Source: Lachnospiraceae bacterium
GTDB lineage: Bacteria > Bacillota > Clostridia > Lachnospirales > Lachnospiraceae
Assembly (NCBI GenBank): GCA_024699045.1
Contig: JAILQK010000172.1
Span: forward strand, 1 to 50,427
Direction: 5' to 3'
Length of the DNA: 50,427 bases
The position numbers were made by a program, and so were the translations under genes. The notes under the pieces are model-generated. The model searched no databases and had not been told where the DNA came from. It saw nothing but the letters and a program-made list of their open reading frames with translations. Of this stretch, positions 27,323-35,495 are shown in pieces (within the stretch, counting starts at the first letter, position 1; the number at the start of each line of letters is the position of its first letter).

Positions 27323-28204
27323 ATGAAAGTATTGAGTTTCGGGTCGCTAAACATCGATCAGGTATATTCGGTAGATCATATCATCATGCCGGGAGAGACC
27401 GAGCCGGCAGGTGATGTGACCGAGAATTGCGGAGGCAAAGGACTTAATCAGACCATAGCGCTCGCCAAGGCAGGGGTTTCAGTGTGGCATGCGGGACTGG
27501 TAGGCAAGGACGGCGGGATACTGATAGATAAATGCCGGGAAAACGGAGTCCATACCGATCTGATCCGTACGACGGAAGGCAGATCCGGACATACCGTGAT
27601 CCAGGTGGATAAGAACGGACAAAACTCGATACTGCTGTTTGGAGGGGCAAACCGATGCGTTACCGAAGAGTATATCGATGAAGTACTCGGACATTTTGAA
27701 CCGGGAGATATGATCGTGCTCCAGAATGAGATCAATCTTCTCGACAGGGTCATGGATAAGGCATTTGAACGCGGAATGCAGATAGTCCTTAATCCTTCTC
27801 CATATGATGCGGCACTTGAAAAGTGCGACCTCGGAAAGGTTTCATTCCTGCTCATGAACGAGATAGAGGGAGAGCAGATGACCGGAGAAAAAGATCCCGA
27901 CAGGATCCTGTCTATGGTAAAGGAGAAGTATCCGAAGGCAAGAACAGTGCTCACACTCGGATCGGAGGGGGCTGTATATCAGGATGAAAACGGCAGGCAC
28001 AGACAGGAGATATTTAAGGTGAAGGCAATAGATACCACTGCGGCCGGAGATACTTTTACCGGATATTTCATCGCATCATTGATCCGTGGCATGGAACCTT
28101 CCGAATGTCTTGAGACAGCATCAAAGGCATCTGCGATAGCGGTGACAAGACCCGGAGCGCTTGATTCCATCCCATACAGGGAGGAAGTGGAGCAGTTCCG
28201 GTAA
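27323..28204 (+). CDS. rbsK: Ribokinase-like PfkB sugar kinase
   Basis: A 293-residue PfkB protein. NCGGKGLNQTIALAKAG near residue 35 is the N-terminal PfkB signature and follows ribokinase closely; DTTAAGDTFTGYF has the catalytic base Asp243. It likely phosphorylates ribose at O5, but other sugars are possible. There is no ribose transporter or regulator nearby. GGGAG precedes the ATG. Confidence 0.85.
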   Translation: MKVLSFGSLNIDQVYSVDHIIMPGETEPAGDVTENCGGKGLNQTIALAKAGVSVWHAGLVGKDGGILIDKCRENGVHTDLIRTTEGRSGHTVIQVDKNGQNSILLFGGANRCVTEEYIDEVLGHFEPGDMIVLQNEINLLDRVMDKAFERGMQIVLNPSPYDAALEKCDLGKVSFLLMNEIEGEQMTGEKDPDRILSMVKEKYPKARTVLTLGSEGAVYQDENGRHRQEIFKVKAIDTTAAGDTFTGYFIASLIRGMEPSECLETASKASAIAVTRPGALDSIPYREEVEQFR

Positions 28205-28254
28205 AGCATCCGGAGTCAGCATTACAGCTTAAAGGCAGGAGTAGATAACGCCTT

Positions 28255-28300
28255 GTCTGTTTACAGACAGGGGTAGAAAAGGATTTGCCTGTTTACAGGC
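28255..28300 (+). repeat. Duplicated hairpin with compensatory changes
   Basis: Two hairpins, GTCTGT-TT-ACAGAC (28255-28268) and GCCTGT-TT-ACAGGC (28287-28300), lie 32 bases apart in a tandem duplicate unit that ends in purine-rich GGGTAG or GGAGGAG. T-A in the first pairs where C-G does in the second, so both bases changed together. They immediately precede the TTG start. Confidence 0.75.
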
Positions 28301-28316
28301 AGGAGGAGAAAAAACT

Positions 28317-30266
28317 TTGCCTCTAAAGGTAAGGAAGAGTAAAGAAAAGGGCGGCAAGGCGGCGGTAAAATATTTTAATCCGCCGGCCGAGACCCTGCGC
28401 TCTCGTGTGGGAGGAGGCACAGTAGTCCTTACGCCCAATATATGGAGAAGAACAGAGGAAGCTGCAGATACAGGCGCAGCGATCAATGAAGGACCCCGGC
28501 CGGATGACAACGAGCGAGAGCCCGAAGACGGCGGGGGCATGTCATTATTTCCCGCGATCGAAGAGGGAACAGGCGCGGCAGAACCTGAAGAGACGATCAC
28601 GGAAGAAACATCCGACGGAACGACGGAAGCTGCGACCGCACAGACCGGGGAGGATCCATGGAGCACGAATAACGATCCTGCGGATATCCTTGTCGATAAA
28701 CCGGATCAGAGCAGCTTTTTGAGAGACTTTGAGAAACCGTTTCCCGAGCAGTCGCTGATGCGTCCGGTATTTGAAACACATTCCTACATGAACGGATATC
28801 TGGACCAGCACAGCTATATGGGATTAAGGTATACAAAGTTTAATACGGATTCGGGACGATTTGAAAGGAAGCGTATCCAGGTCGGGTTCGGCGGCTACAG
28901 GCAGCTGGTCGGCAAGGGACAGCTTATGGACGAATCAGATAATACAGCGCAGGCCTCGTCGGAAACCCCGATCTCGGTAAGCAGCTTTGACAATGTGGTC
29001 GGGGCGATCGAGAGAACAAGAGCGAATATAAGCAGTGTGGAACGAAGAGGGTTTTTCGGAAGACTTTTTGGAAGAGCGAAGGCCGAGGGGACGGAATTTG
29101 GCGGAAGATACAATGTGCTCACGAATAACTGCAATGATTTTGTTGTAGCGATGGCAAAAGCCGCCGGCGTTGATACGGCCGTGAAGCTGCACAGCACGGT
29201 CTGGGGCCCCATGAAAGCATATAAAAATCTTGCGGAGGCGGCCGGAAACGAAAGCCCCGGGAGCGGCACACGGATCTATAACGGGACAACGATAAGCGCT
29301 GAGAGGAAGAATGATATCCTCGGAAGCTTCCTGCTCGAGGCGACACAGGCTGCCGGCAGGGATGGCCTTGTGCTGACAGGAGATCCCGAGCTGATCACTC
29401 TCATCAGGAAAGTGGATTCCGATACCATTCAGATACAGAAAACGATGGACGCGATCCGGGAGAATGAGAACGGAGATCAGATAAACGTCGATCCCGTGAT
29501 AGAAGAAGCAAGCCGGGATGTCCGCGCGGCACTCAGGCATAATACCGGAAAACCGCATATCAACCTTAATATCCTTCTGATGCAGGTGGAGCTTGCGGCT
29601 CATCAGCTGAGAGAGGCGGATCAGTCGGACTGGGGGAATAATATCAGAAATGTCAGCGATGCCGAGCTTGAGAGCATAATGAAGGATACCACCGATGCGG
29701 AGCGCAGCACACCGGGCAACAGGATCACGGAAGTGGCCGACAGGGATCTATTTGCCGGATATAATGTGCTGACCGGATCGACCAAGGGAGTAGGGGAACT
29801 GATCCTGATGGCGTCAGGCAGGGGAAAGCTGATAAGCTCCTACAGAGACTCCGGAAGATCACCGGAAATGGATAAAGTTCAGAATATAAATGAGATGTAT
29901 AATGTGATCCGCGGATCCGCAGGGGACCGGGCGATCCCGCTCATTGAGCGTTATGCGGCTGACAGGAATTACCTGTCCACCGATCAGGTATCAAAGATGC
30001 TGACGATCAGCATCCTGCTGGGGATGGGGCTTGACGAAGCTGCCGTCGCCATTGGAAGCACATGGGGACTTGACAGCAAAGCGGCCGATTATGAAAAGCA
30101 GAGCGAGGATATCAGGGAACAGTTTTTTGCCAACGGGGACAGAGCATTGAGGATGCCACAGCTATCGAATGCTGTACGGCTGTATCAAAGTCTTAAGGAC
30201 AGGGTTGCAAATATCAGGGGGGAGAGTCCTGAGGTGGAAAAAGGTGAAGGTCAACAGGCAGGATAA
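28317..30266 (+). CDS. Permuted papain-like (NlpC/LRAT-type) cysteine hydrolase, putative effector
   Basis: The start is TTG, with GGAGGAG placed 8 to 10 bases before it. Residues 1 to about 140 are charged and low in complexity. Residues about 145-290 look like a permuted papain fold: QHSYMGLRYTKF (His165) with GRFERKRIQVGF and GKGQLMDE, then NVLTNNCNDFVVAMAKAAGV with Cys272. In this order (His, then Cys) such domains act as amidases, deubiquitinases or acyltransferases. The 300-residue tail (about 300-649) is mainly helical and unrecognised. The AAA+ ATPase starts one base after the stop. Its substrate is unknown. Confidence 0.7.
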   Translation: MPLKVRKSKEKGGKAAVKYFNPPAETLRSRVGGGTVVLTPNIWRRTEEAADTGAAINEGPRPDDNEREPEDGGGMSLFPAIEEGTGAAEPEETITEETSDGTTEAATAQTGEDPWSTNNDPADILVDKPDQSSFLRDFEKPFPEQSLMRPVFETHSYMNGYLDQHSYMGLRYTKFNTDSGRFERKRIQVGFGGYRQLVGKGQLMDESDNTAQASSETPISVSSFDNVVGAIERTRANISSVERRGFFGRLFGRAKAEGTEFGGRYNVLTNNCNDFVVAMAKAAGVDTAVKLHSTVWGPMKAYKNLAEAAGNESPGSGTRIYNGTTISAERKNDILGSFLLEATQAAGRDGLVLTGDPELITLIRKVDSDTIQIQKTMDAIRENENGDQINVDPVIEEASRDVRAALRHNTGKPHINLNILLMQVELAAHQLREADQSDWGNNIRNVSDAELESIMKDTTDAERSTPGNRITEVADRDLFAGYNVLTGSTKGVGELILMASGRGKLISSYRDSGRSPEMDKVQNINEMYNVIRGSAGDRAIPLIERYAADRNYLSTDQVSKMLTISILLGMGLDEAAVAIGSTWGLDSKAADYEKQSEDIREQFFANGDRALRMPQLSNAVRLYQSLKDRVANIRGESPEVEKGEGQQAG

Positions 30267-30267
30267 C

Positions 30268-32325
30268 ATGATCAACAATAACGGCATAAGAGTCTTCGCA
30301 AAGCTGGGCGCGTTAAAACTGTCCCGGCTTCTTTGCGGTAAAATTCCGGAGGATCTGGAGAAGCGGTTTGAGCATTGGCTTGAGCGCGGGATCAGTGATG
30401 AGGAGATCGCAAAGAAGGAATACTCCAGTCTTATAGAAGGCGAGGGATCCGGGCCTGAGGATAAAGCAAGGTTATTAAATCTCAGCGCGAATTGCGAGTG
30501 CGGGATCGCTTTGACACTTATGGAACTTATTATGCTAAGGACGATCGACCCATCGGTCTCAGAGCTTTTGGAGCAGGTGTGTCCCGGAAACGGGGCGGGG
30601 GTCACCCTTTTGACAGCTGCAAAAGCATCGGGGTTTACCTCATCGATTGACGAGGCGATCCCGGACATGACACAGGCGGAAAGGTCGGCGCGTTTTCTTT
30701 TACATGAATCCGAAAACGGAGAGGAGGAGTTTTACAGAAAGCCCTGGACGGCCGATAAATATCTGCTTAATTATCTTTCGGGAGGAGATCTCGAGGATGA
30801 GGAGAAGGATGAATATACGGAAAGATTTGATCCGGAAGGCGTAACGGTCGCGGTCTACGGGATGGAGAAGGAGGCCGACGGTTTATACGGACAGATGAAA
30901 AGTCTTTTGGACAGAGAAGTCCTTGAACCGTTTACGGTGCTCGTTGAGGGAGAAAAAGAGAGCGGGCGGTATACGGTGGTCAAAGCTGCAGCGTTAAGGC
31001 TTGGATTGCCCCTTCTGGCGGTAGATACCGAATACCTGATAAACTCAAACGATCCACGGAAAGTGATCCGTTATCTGGTGAGATGTTCGGTCCTTGAGGG
31101 GCGGGCGCTCTGTCTCCGTAATATCGGCAAAACAGACGATACGGTATTTCTTGTGGGAAGGCTCAGCCATTTTTTAAGGCGTCACAGTCTGCTCCCGCTG
31201 TTCCTGCTTTCGGATCATTCGGTAAAGCTTAAGCCTTTATTAAAAGAGAGCTTTATCGGGGTCAGGATCCCCGACAGCCGGGCGGTGAATCTGGCCCTGT
31301 GGAAGGGATTTCTGCCTGAGGGTTACGCGGATCTGGCAGAATCACTTTCCTCCAAAATGAAGCTTACCGCCGGTCAGATGAAACGGGTCATGCGCTCATG
31401 CGAAACTGCGCTCAATGCGGGCGAGGAGCTGGATGAGCATAAGATCTGCCGGTTCTGTTATGAGGTTCTGGATGACGGGAGATACGACAACGTGAAATGG
31501 GTCGAGCCCGGGTTCGGATTCGATGATCTGAAGATCGATCAAAGGAGCAGGGCCGTGCTCAAGGATATCTGCGATCAGGTAGAGCTTAGACATAAGGTAT
31601 ATGAGGAATGGGGATTAAGAGACATGTATGCCTACGGGAGATGTGTATCGGTCATCTTTGCGGGATCTCCCGGAACGGGAAAGACAATGGCTGTACATGC
31701 TTTGGCATCGCGTCTGGGGCTTGAACTCTATAAGGTCGACCTTTCGCAGATCGTCGACAAATATGTGGGTGAGACGGAAAAGAGGCTTGAGGAGGTCTTT
31801 GACAAAGCGCAGAAAAGTAATATGATCTTATTCTTTGATGAGGCCGATGCCGTGATGGGGAAGCGAAGCGAGGTCAAGGATGCCCAGGACAAGTATGCCA
31901 ATACGGAGATATCTTTTATCCTGCAGAGGATAGAAGAGTACGACGGGATCGTGATCCTTGCGACAAACAATCTACATAACATAGATCATGCCTTTATGCG
32001 AAGGATAAGATATGTGCTCAACTTTGCGCTTCCCGAAAAGACGACCCGCGAAGCGATCTGGCGCGAGGCATTCGGGGAAGGGGTACCTCTGTCGGATGAC
32101 ATTGACTATGATTACCTGGCTGAAAAATTCGAGCTGTCCGGCGGAGAGATCAAGAATATCGTATTGAACGCGGTTTTTTACGGCGCGGCCGACGGAGGCA
32201 GGGTAACGATGAAGCATATAATGAAAGCGGTATACCGCGAACTTACGAAGGCAAGGCGTGTCGCCCTGAGCGGAGATTACACGGAATACGGAGAGTACGG
32301 ATATCTGTTGACGGATCAGAATTAA
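30268..32325 (+). CDS. AAA+ ATPase with degenerate N-terminal module
   Basis: From the ATG at 30268 it has 685 residues. Residues about 200-410 look like an AAA fold without Walker motifs (FTVLVEGEKESGRYTVVKAAA in place of the P-loop). Residues about 430-660 hold an active AAA module: Walker A GSPGTGKT (466-473), Walker B ILFFDEAD (Asp524, Glu525), sensor 1 ILATNN, and arginines in FMRRIRY. Such two-module ATPases occur in contractile injection clusters (Afp15-like) and as chaperones of effectors. That it acts on the upstream hydrolase is inferred from the one-base gap. A weak GGCAGGA stands before the start. Confidence 0.85.
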   Translation: MINNNGIRVFAKLGALKLSRLLCGKIPEDLEKRFEHWLERGISDEEIAKKEYSSLIEGEGSGPEDKARLLNLSANCECGIALTLMELIMLRTIDPSVSELLEQVCPGNGAGVTLLTAAKASGFTSSIDEAIPDMTQAERSARFLLHESENGEEEFYRKPWTADKYLLNYLSGGDLEDEEKDEYTERFDPEGVTVAVYGMEKEADGLYGQMKSLLDREVLEPFTVLVEGEKESGRYTVVKAAALRLGLPLLAVDTEYLINSNDPRKVIRYLVRCSVLEGRALCLRNIGKTDDTVFLVGRLSHFLRRHSLLPLFLLSDHSVKLKPLLKESFIGVRIPDSRAVNLALWKGFLPEGYADLAESLSSKMKLTAGQMKRVMRSCETALNAGEELDEHKICRFCYEVLDDGRYDNVKWVEPGFGFDDLKIDQRSRAVLKDICDQVELRHKVYEEWGLRDMYAYGRCVSVIFAGSPGTGKTMAVHALASRLGLELYKVDLSQIVDKYVGETEKRLEEVFDKAQKSNMILFFDEADAVMGKRSEVKDAQDKYANTEISFILQRIEEYDGIVILATNNLHNIDHAFMRRIRYVLNFALPEKTTREAIWREAFGEGVPLSDDIDYDYLAEKFELSGGEIKNIVLNAVFYGAADGGRVTMKHIMKAVYRELTKARRVALSGDYTEYGEYGYLLTDQN

Positions 32326-32346
32326 TGGGGTCAGTTGTCCGGGAGT

Positions 32347-32853
32347 TTATTTCTTAAATTGTTCCAGCTTTTCCTGGTCGATATTTCCTTCGGCGATCTT
32401 TTCTCTGACCCACAGCTGCAGGGCGTCTGCCGTAATGGCAATCTTGTCCAGCTTTTCCTGTATCATCGCAAAGTCGCCGTATTCATCTTCGGTTATCACT
32501 CCGTCCGATGTGATCTCGATGAGACGGTCCTTTTCCTTTTCGACCGAGTTTAACGAAGCGAGCATTTCAAGCACGATCTGAGCAAGATCCCGGACGTGGA
32601 TCTCGGGAACGTATTCTTTTCCGATCGGACAGCCTTTGGAACAGTAATAGTTGCACAGGATGGGTTTTTTATATGCATCTGCCATGGCGAGGATCTCCTC
32701 GGGATGCGGAGCCGATTTTTCGCTCTCGATCTTTTCTATGCGGTCGGCCGACACGAAATCCATGAGTTCAGATGCTTCCTCTCTTGTAAGACCGGCTTCT
32801 TCACGGCTCGTCTGATAGATGTTCTTATTCTCCTTTGTCGATCTTCTTCCCAT
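32347..32853 (-). CDS. XRE-type helix-turn-helix regulator with Cys cluster
   Basis: A 168-residue protein. Residues about 15-70 form an XRE DNA-binding domain (TREEASELMDFVSADRIEKIESEKSAP) followed by EEILAMADAY. Then CNYYCSKGCPIG carries three closely spaced cysteines that could bind metal or sense redox. The remaining helical part ends in KLEQFKK and is probably for dimers. I know similar proteins from many clostridial genomes, of unknown targets. A GGGGGG tract is the likely ribosome binding site. It is convergent with the AAA+ gene. Confidence 0.8.
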   Translation of the reverse strand: MGRRSTKENKNIYQTSREEAGLTREEASELMDFVSADRIEKIESEKSAPHPEEILAMADAYKKPILCNYYCSKGCPIGKEYVPEIHVRDLAQIVLEMLASLNSVEKEKDRLIEITSDGVITEDEYGDFAMIQEKLDKIAITADALQLWVREKIAEGNIDQEKLEQFKK

Positions 32854-32894
32854 TTTTATTTCCCCCCAAAAAAAACATCATTGCGTTAAGGTAT

Positions 32895-32900
32895 ATTATA
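32895..32900 (-). promoter_or_regulatory. Predicted -10 of the XRE-type regulator gene
   Basis: TATAAT on the minus strand at 32900-32895, with only a weak -35 (TTCCGT) 17 bases upstream. It leaves a leader of about 35 bases before the ATG at 32853. Confidence 0.4.
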
Positions 32901-32949
32901 ATCTATTAATACCGGAGACGGAAGAAGGATCCCTAAAGAGAACGCACGA

Positions 32950-32978
32950 TTGTCTTTTAAGCGGATTGATCTTATTAT
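32950..32978 (+). promoter_or_regulatory. Predicted promoter of the second GGDEF gene
   Basis: TTGTCT (32950-32955) and TATTAT (32973-32978) are 17 bases apart. Transcription would start near 32985, forty bases before the ATG at 33025. Confidence 0.55.
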
Positions 32979-33024
32979 GGAGAATATCATTCAAAATGAG
33001 TTAAAAACTGAAAGAGGTATTTAG

Positions 33025-33999
33025 ATGGCTGATATAGAAAATATAAAAAAACATGCGGAAAATGCGATCAGGAGTCTGTACCAGATGATGATCGAAATAA
33101 ACATGGAGCGAGATGAATTTACGGTACTCGATATTAATCCGGAGCTGAACATACTCTCTCCGGGAATAAAAGATCCGGGCATCTTATGGCAGGAGCTTTT
33201 TGCCCACATCCATCCTGCGGACAGAGACAGTTTTATCCGTTTTACGGATCCGGATAACCTGGACGATAATCTGGACAGTAAAGTGTATGTTTCGTTTGAA
33301 TGCAGGATAAGACATGTCGACAGGAGTTATTTCTGGTCCGAGATCGTAATATGCAATTCCGCAAAGGAAGATGAAGCGGGAGGGAATTCGCGGCTCCTGC
33401 TGATACATGATATCCATGACAGAAAACTTTCGGAGTTAAAAAAGGATGCGGAGGCGAGGGCCGTGTTCCTTGACCTTCAGCAAAGATATGATGCTCTGTT
33501 TATCGAAAACATGACTGACCAGCAGACCGGATGCTACAACAGAAAGGGTATGAAGTATTATTCCGATCTGGTAATCAGAGAGGCAAAGCTTACCGGAAAA
33601 CATCTCTTTGTCTGTGTGTCCGATCTGAACGGACTGAAGCATCTGAACGATACTTACGGACATGCAGCGGGGGACGAAGCGATCGCGGCGGTGTCCGCAG
33701 AGCTTTTGAGATCGGCGCCTTCAGGCACTAAGATCGTCAGGACCGGGGGAGATGAATTTCTCATGATGGCGGCAATAGATAAGGACAGTCCGGAACCGGA
33801 AGAGATGGGGGCAAAGATCGACAAAGGACTGAAGGAGTACAATGAGGGACATTCCAATCCGTATGAGATCGGAGCGAGCTACGGCTGGGTATTGATGCCC
33901 CCGACAGAGGGGATGCTCAGCCTTGATGACATGGTCGCGCTTGCCGATGAAAAGATGTACAAAATGAAGCTCGGAAGAGACAGGTACAGGAGAAAATAG
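33025..33999 (+). CDS. PAS-GGDEF diguanylate cyclase without inhibitory site
   Basis: A 324-residue soluble protein. Residues about 10-145 form a PAS-like fold (FAHIHPADRDSFIRF), then the GGDEF domain runs from about 165. The active site GGDEF is intact at 241-245. The five-residue-upstream RxxD product-inhibition site seen in the first cyclase is absent (TKIVRT stands there), so allosteric feedback through that site is not expected. GAGG is seen before the ATG. It is convergent with the small gene at 34002. Confidence 0.88.
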   Translation: MADIENIKKHAENAIRSLYQMMIEINMERDEFTVLDINPELNILSPGIKDPGILWQELFAHIHPADRDSFIRFTDPDNLDDNLDSKVYVSFECRIRHVDRSYFWSEIVICNSAKEDEAGGNSRLLLIHDIHDRKLSELKKDAEARAVFLDLQQRYDALFIENMTDQQTGCYNRKGMKYYSDLVIREAKLTGKHLFVCVSDLNGLKHLNDTYGHAAGDEAIAAVSAELLRSAPSGTKIVRTGGDEFLMMAAIDKDSPEPEEMGAKIDKGLKEYNEGHSNPYEIGASYGWVLMPPTEGMLSLDDMVALADEKMYKMKLGRDRYRRK

Positions 34000-34001
34000 G
34001 A

Positions 34002-34346
34002 TCACGGAGCCGATGCTCTTTCGATCCTTGCTCCGGGGTTAACGTCGGAGATCGCCGACAGCAGTCTTTCAGCGTTCTTTTCCTTTTCCATCATCAATAC
34101 CAACGGGTTTTCGGTCCCGTAATCCACACGGAGCTTATAGACCGGAATACCCTTTCCGCAGGCACAGTTCGGGGTATAGGTCGAAGGCTGCAGCCTTACT
34201 CCGGTCACGGCTTTAAGGGGAAGGTATTCTCCCTGCATATAAAGCGCGTTGGCGGATATTTTGTATTTTTCTATCCCGACGGCGTTCTTTCTGTCCTGTC
34301 TCACATCGGTAAGTTCCTGTTCCGGAATGAGTGATCTCCAAGCCAT
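34002..34346 (-). CDS. Unknown protein, possibly PH-like
   Basis: A 114-residue protein with no membrane segment. The stretch IEKYKISANALYMQGEYLPLKAVTGVRLQPS resembles bacterial PH-like domains by its strand pattern, and CACGKG holds two Cys. Its C-terminus is probably helical (EKEKNAERLLSAIS). I do not know the family. GGGAGG lies just before the ATG. Its stop is three bases from the stop of the convergent cyclase. Confidence 0.7.
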   Translation of the reverse strand: MAWRSLIPEQELTDVRQDRKNAVGIEKYKISANALYMQGEYLPLKAVTGVRLQPSTYTPNCACGKGIPVYKLRVDYGTENPLVLMMEKEKNAERLLSAISDVNPGARIERASAP

Positions 34347-34551
34347 TTTCTGTCCTCCCTGAAAAAAATAAACAAAAAATTATGAAAAATTTCTGAAATT
34401 TATTGTGTTCAGTATTTACAATATTTTATCATATGCTTTAAGATATATGAAAAGTTGGACGAAAAACAGTTTGTATGTCATACTGTTTTAGGATCATTTT
34501 TTTTTACAGAATCAGTTATTCATATTATTTCACCATTAAAGGAGATCAACA
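34347..34551. other. AT-rich intergenic region with leader hairpin
   Basis: This 205-base gap is much richer in A and T than its neighbours. On the plus strand TTGTGT (34403-34408) and TATCAT (34427-34432) are 18 bases apart, a possible promoter for the histone-like gene. The leader then holds a perfect 8-bp stem (34463-34470 with 34482-34489), and nine T's lie at 34497-34505. An AAATTT repeat around CTG lies at 34387-34401. Confidence 0.6.
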
Positions 34552-35073
34552 ATGGCAGCAAAAAAGACAACCGCAACAAAGACGACGGCAGCAAGGAAGG
34601 CAACTGCAGCGAAGAAGACAACTGCAGCAAAGAAGACTACCGACGCAGCGAAGACGGCGGACGCGAAGAAGACAACCGCAGCAAAGAAAACAACCGCAGA
34701 AAAGAAAACGACGGCAGCTAAAACGGCCGCAGCGAAGAAGACTACTGAAGCGAAGAAGTCAGTCACCGCAAAGAAGATCACTGCAGCAAAGAAGACGACT
34801 CCTGCAAAGAAGACTGCCGCAGCGAAGAAAACGACTGCAGGCAGGACGGCAGCTAAAACGACCGCAGCAAAGAAGACCACGGGCGCAAGAAAGACAGCAG
34901 CGACCGGAAAGGCAGTAAAGAGCACCGCGACCGCAGCAAAAAAGAAAAGCACAAAGCTGCCTGCAGCTAAAGTAAGAGCGATAGAGAAGTATAAGCTTCA
35001 GATCAAAGATCTTAAGGCCAAAGTAAAAGGCCTTGAAAGGAAGCTCGAAAGGATCAAAAAGATAACCGTATAG
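34552..35073 (+). CDS. Histone H1-like Lys/Ala/Thr-rich DNA-binding protein
   Basis: A 173-residue protein. Residues 1 to about 140 are almost wholly AAKKTT-type repeats of Ala, Lys and Thr, like the C-terminal tail of histone H1 and the bacterial histone-like proteins of chlamydiae and bordetellae. Residues about 140-173 form a basic heptad helix (KYKLQIKDLKAKVKGLERKL), a likely coiled coil. It should bind and compact DNA or RNA by charge. AAAGGAG precedes the ATG. The MIF-like gene starts 14 bases downstream. Confidence 0.88.
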   Translation: MAAKKTTATKTTAARKATAAKKTTAAKKTTDAAKTADAKKTTAAKKTTAEKKTTAAKTAAAKKTTEAKKSVTAKKITAAKKTTPAKKTAAAKKTTAGRTAAKTTAAKKTTGARKTAATGKAVKSTATAAKKKSTKLPAAKVRAIEKYKLQIKDLKAKVKGLERKLERIKKITV

Positions 35074-35087
35074 GAGGAGAAGTCATC

Positions 35088-35432
35088 ATGCCTTTTATCG
35101 ATTCAAGAGTAAGCGTAAAAGTCACTAAGGAGCAGGAGCTTGAGCTTAAGAAAAGACTCGGGCAGGCTATCTCTGTGATACCCGGCAAAAGCGAGGCCTG
35201 GCTTATGACCGGATTTACGGATGAATATCATATGTATTTCAGGGGAGATGACAGTGAGCCCATGGCGTTCATCGAGGTAAGTATTTTCGGAGCTCCGGAC
35301 AGGGCGGCTTTTGAAAGGATGACCGGAGAGCTTACGGGTATATTCGGAGATGTCCTGGGGATAGCTCCGGATCATATGTACATCAAATATACTGCAGGAA
35401 CGGATTGGGGCTGGAACGGATCGAACTTCTAG
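35088..35432 (+). CDS. Macrophage migration inhibitory factor-family tautomerase
   Basis: A 114-residue protein. Pro2 follows the initiator Met (MPFIDSRVSV) and would become the catalytic N-terminal proline; GKSEAWLMTGF with the active-site Lys, PMAFIEVSIFG and the end TDWGWNGSNF are strong MIF-family marks. Such proteins tautomerise phenylpyruvate and some host-associated versions modulate immune cells; here only fold and active site are supported. GGAGGAG precedes the ATG. Confidence 0.92.
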   Translation: MPFIDSRVSVKVTKEQELELKKRLGQAISVIPGKSEAWLMTGFTDEYHMYFRGDDSEPMAFIEVSIFGAPDRAAFERMTGELTGIFGDVLGIAPDHMYIKYTAGTDWGWNGSNF

Positions 35433-35495
35433 AAAATGACGGCGCATAACGGATGATGCCGGCTTTGTGTCGGCTGTCCGGAACGGTACTATAGA

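Noticed and set aside
28317-32325. A complete contractile injection system
   Set aside because: No sheath, tube, baseplate or DUF4157 gene occurs in the window; only an effector-like protein and an ATPase are present.
34536-34952. Hydrophobic open frame antisense to the histone-like gene
   Set aside because: Its Ala/Val/Phe composition is simply the reverse of the AAG/GCA repeats; no start signals are seen.
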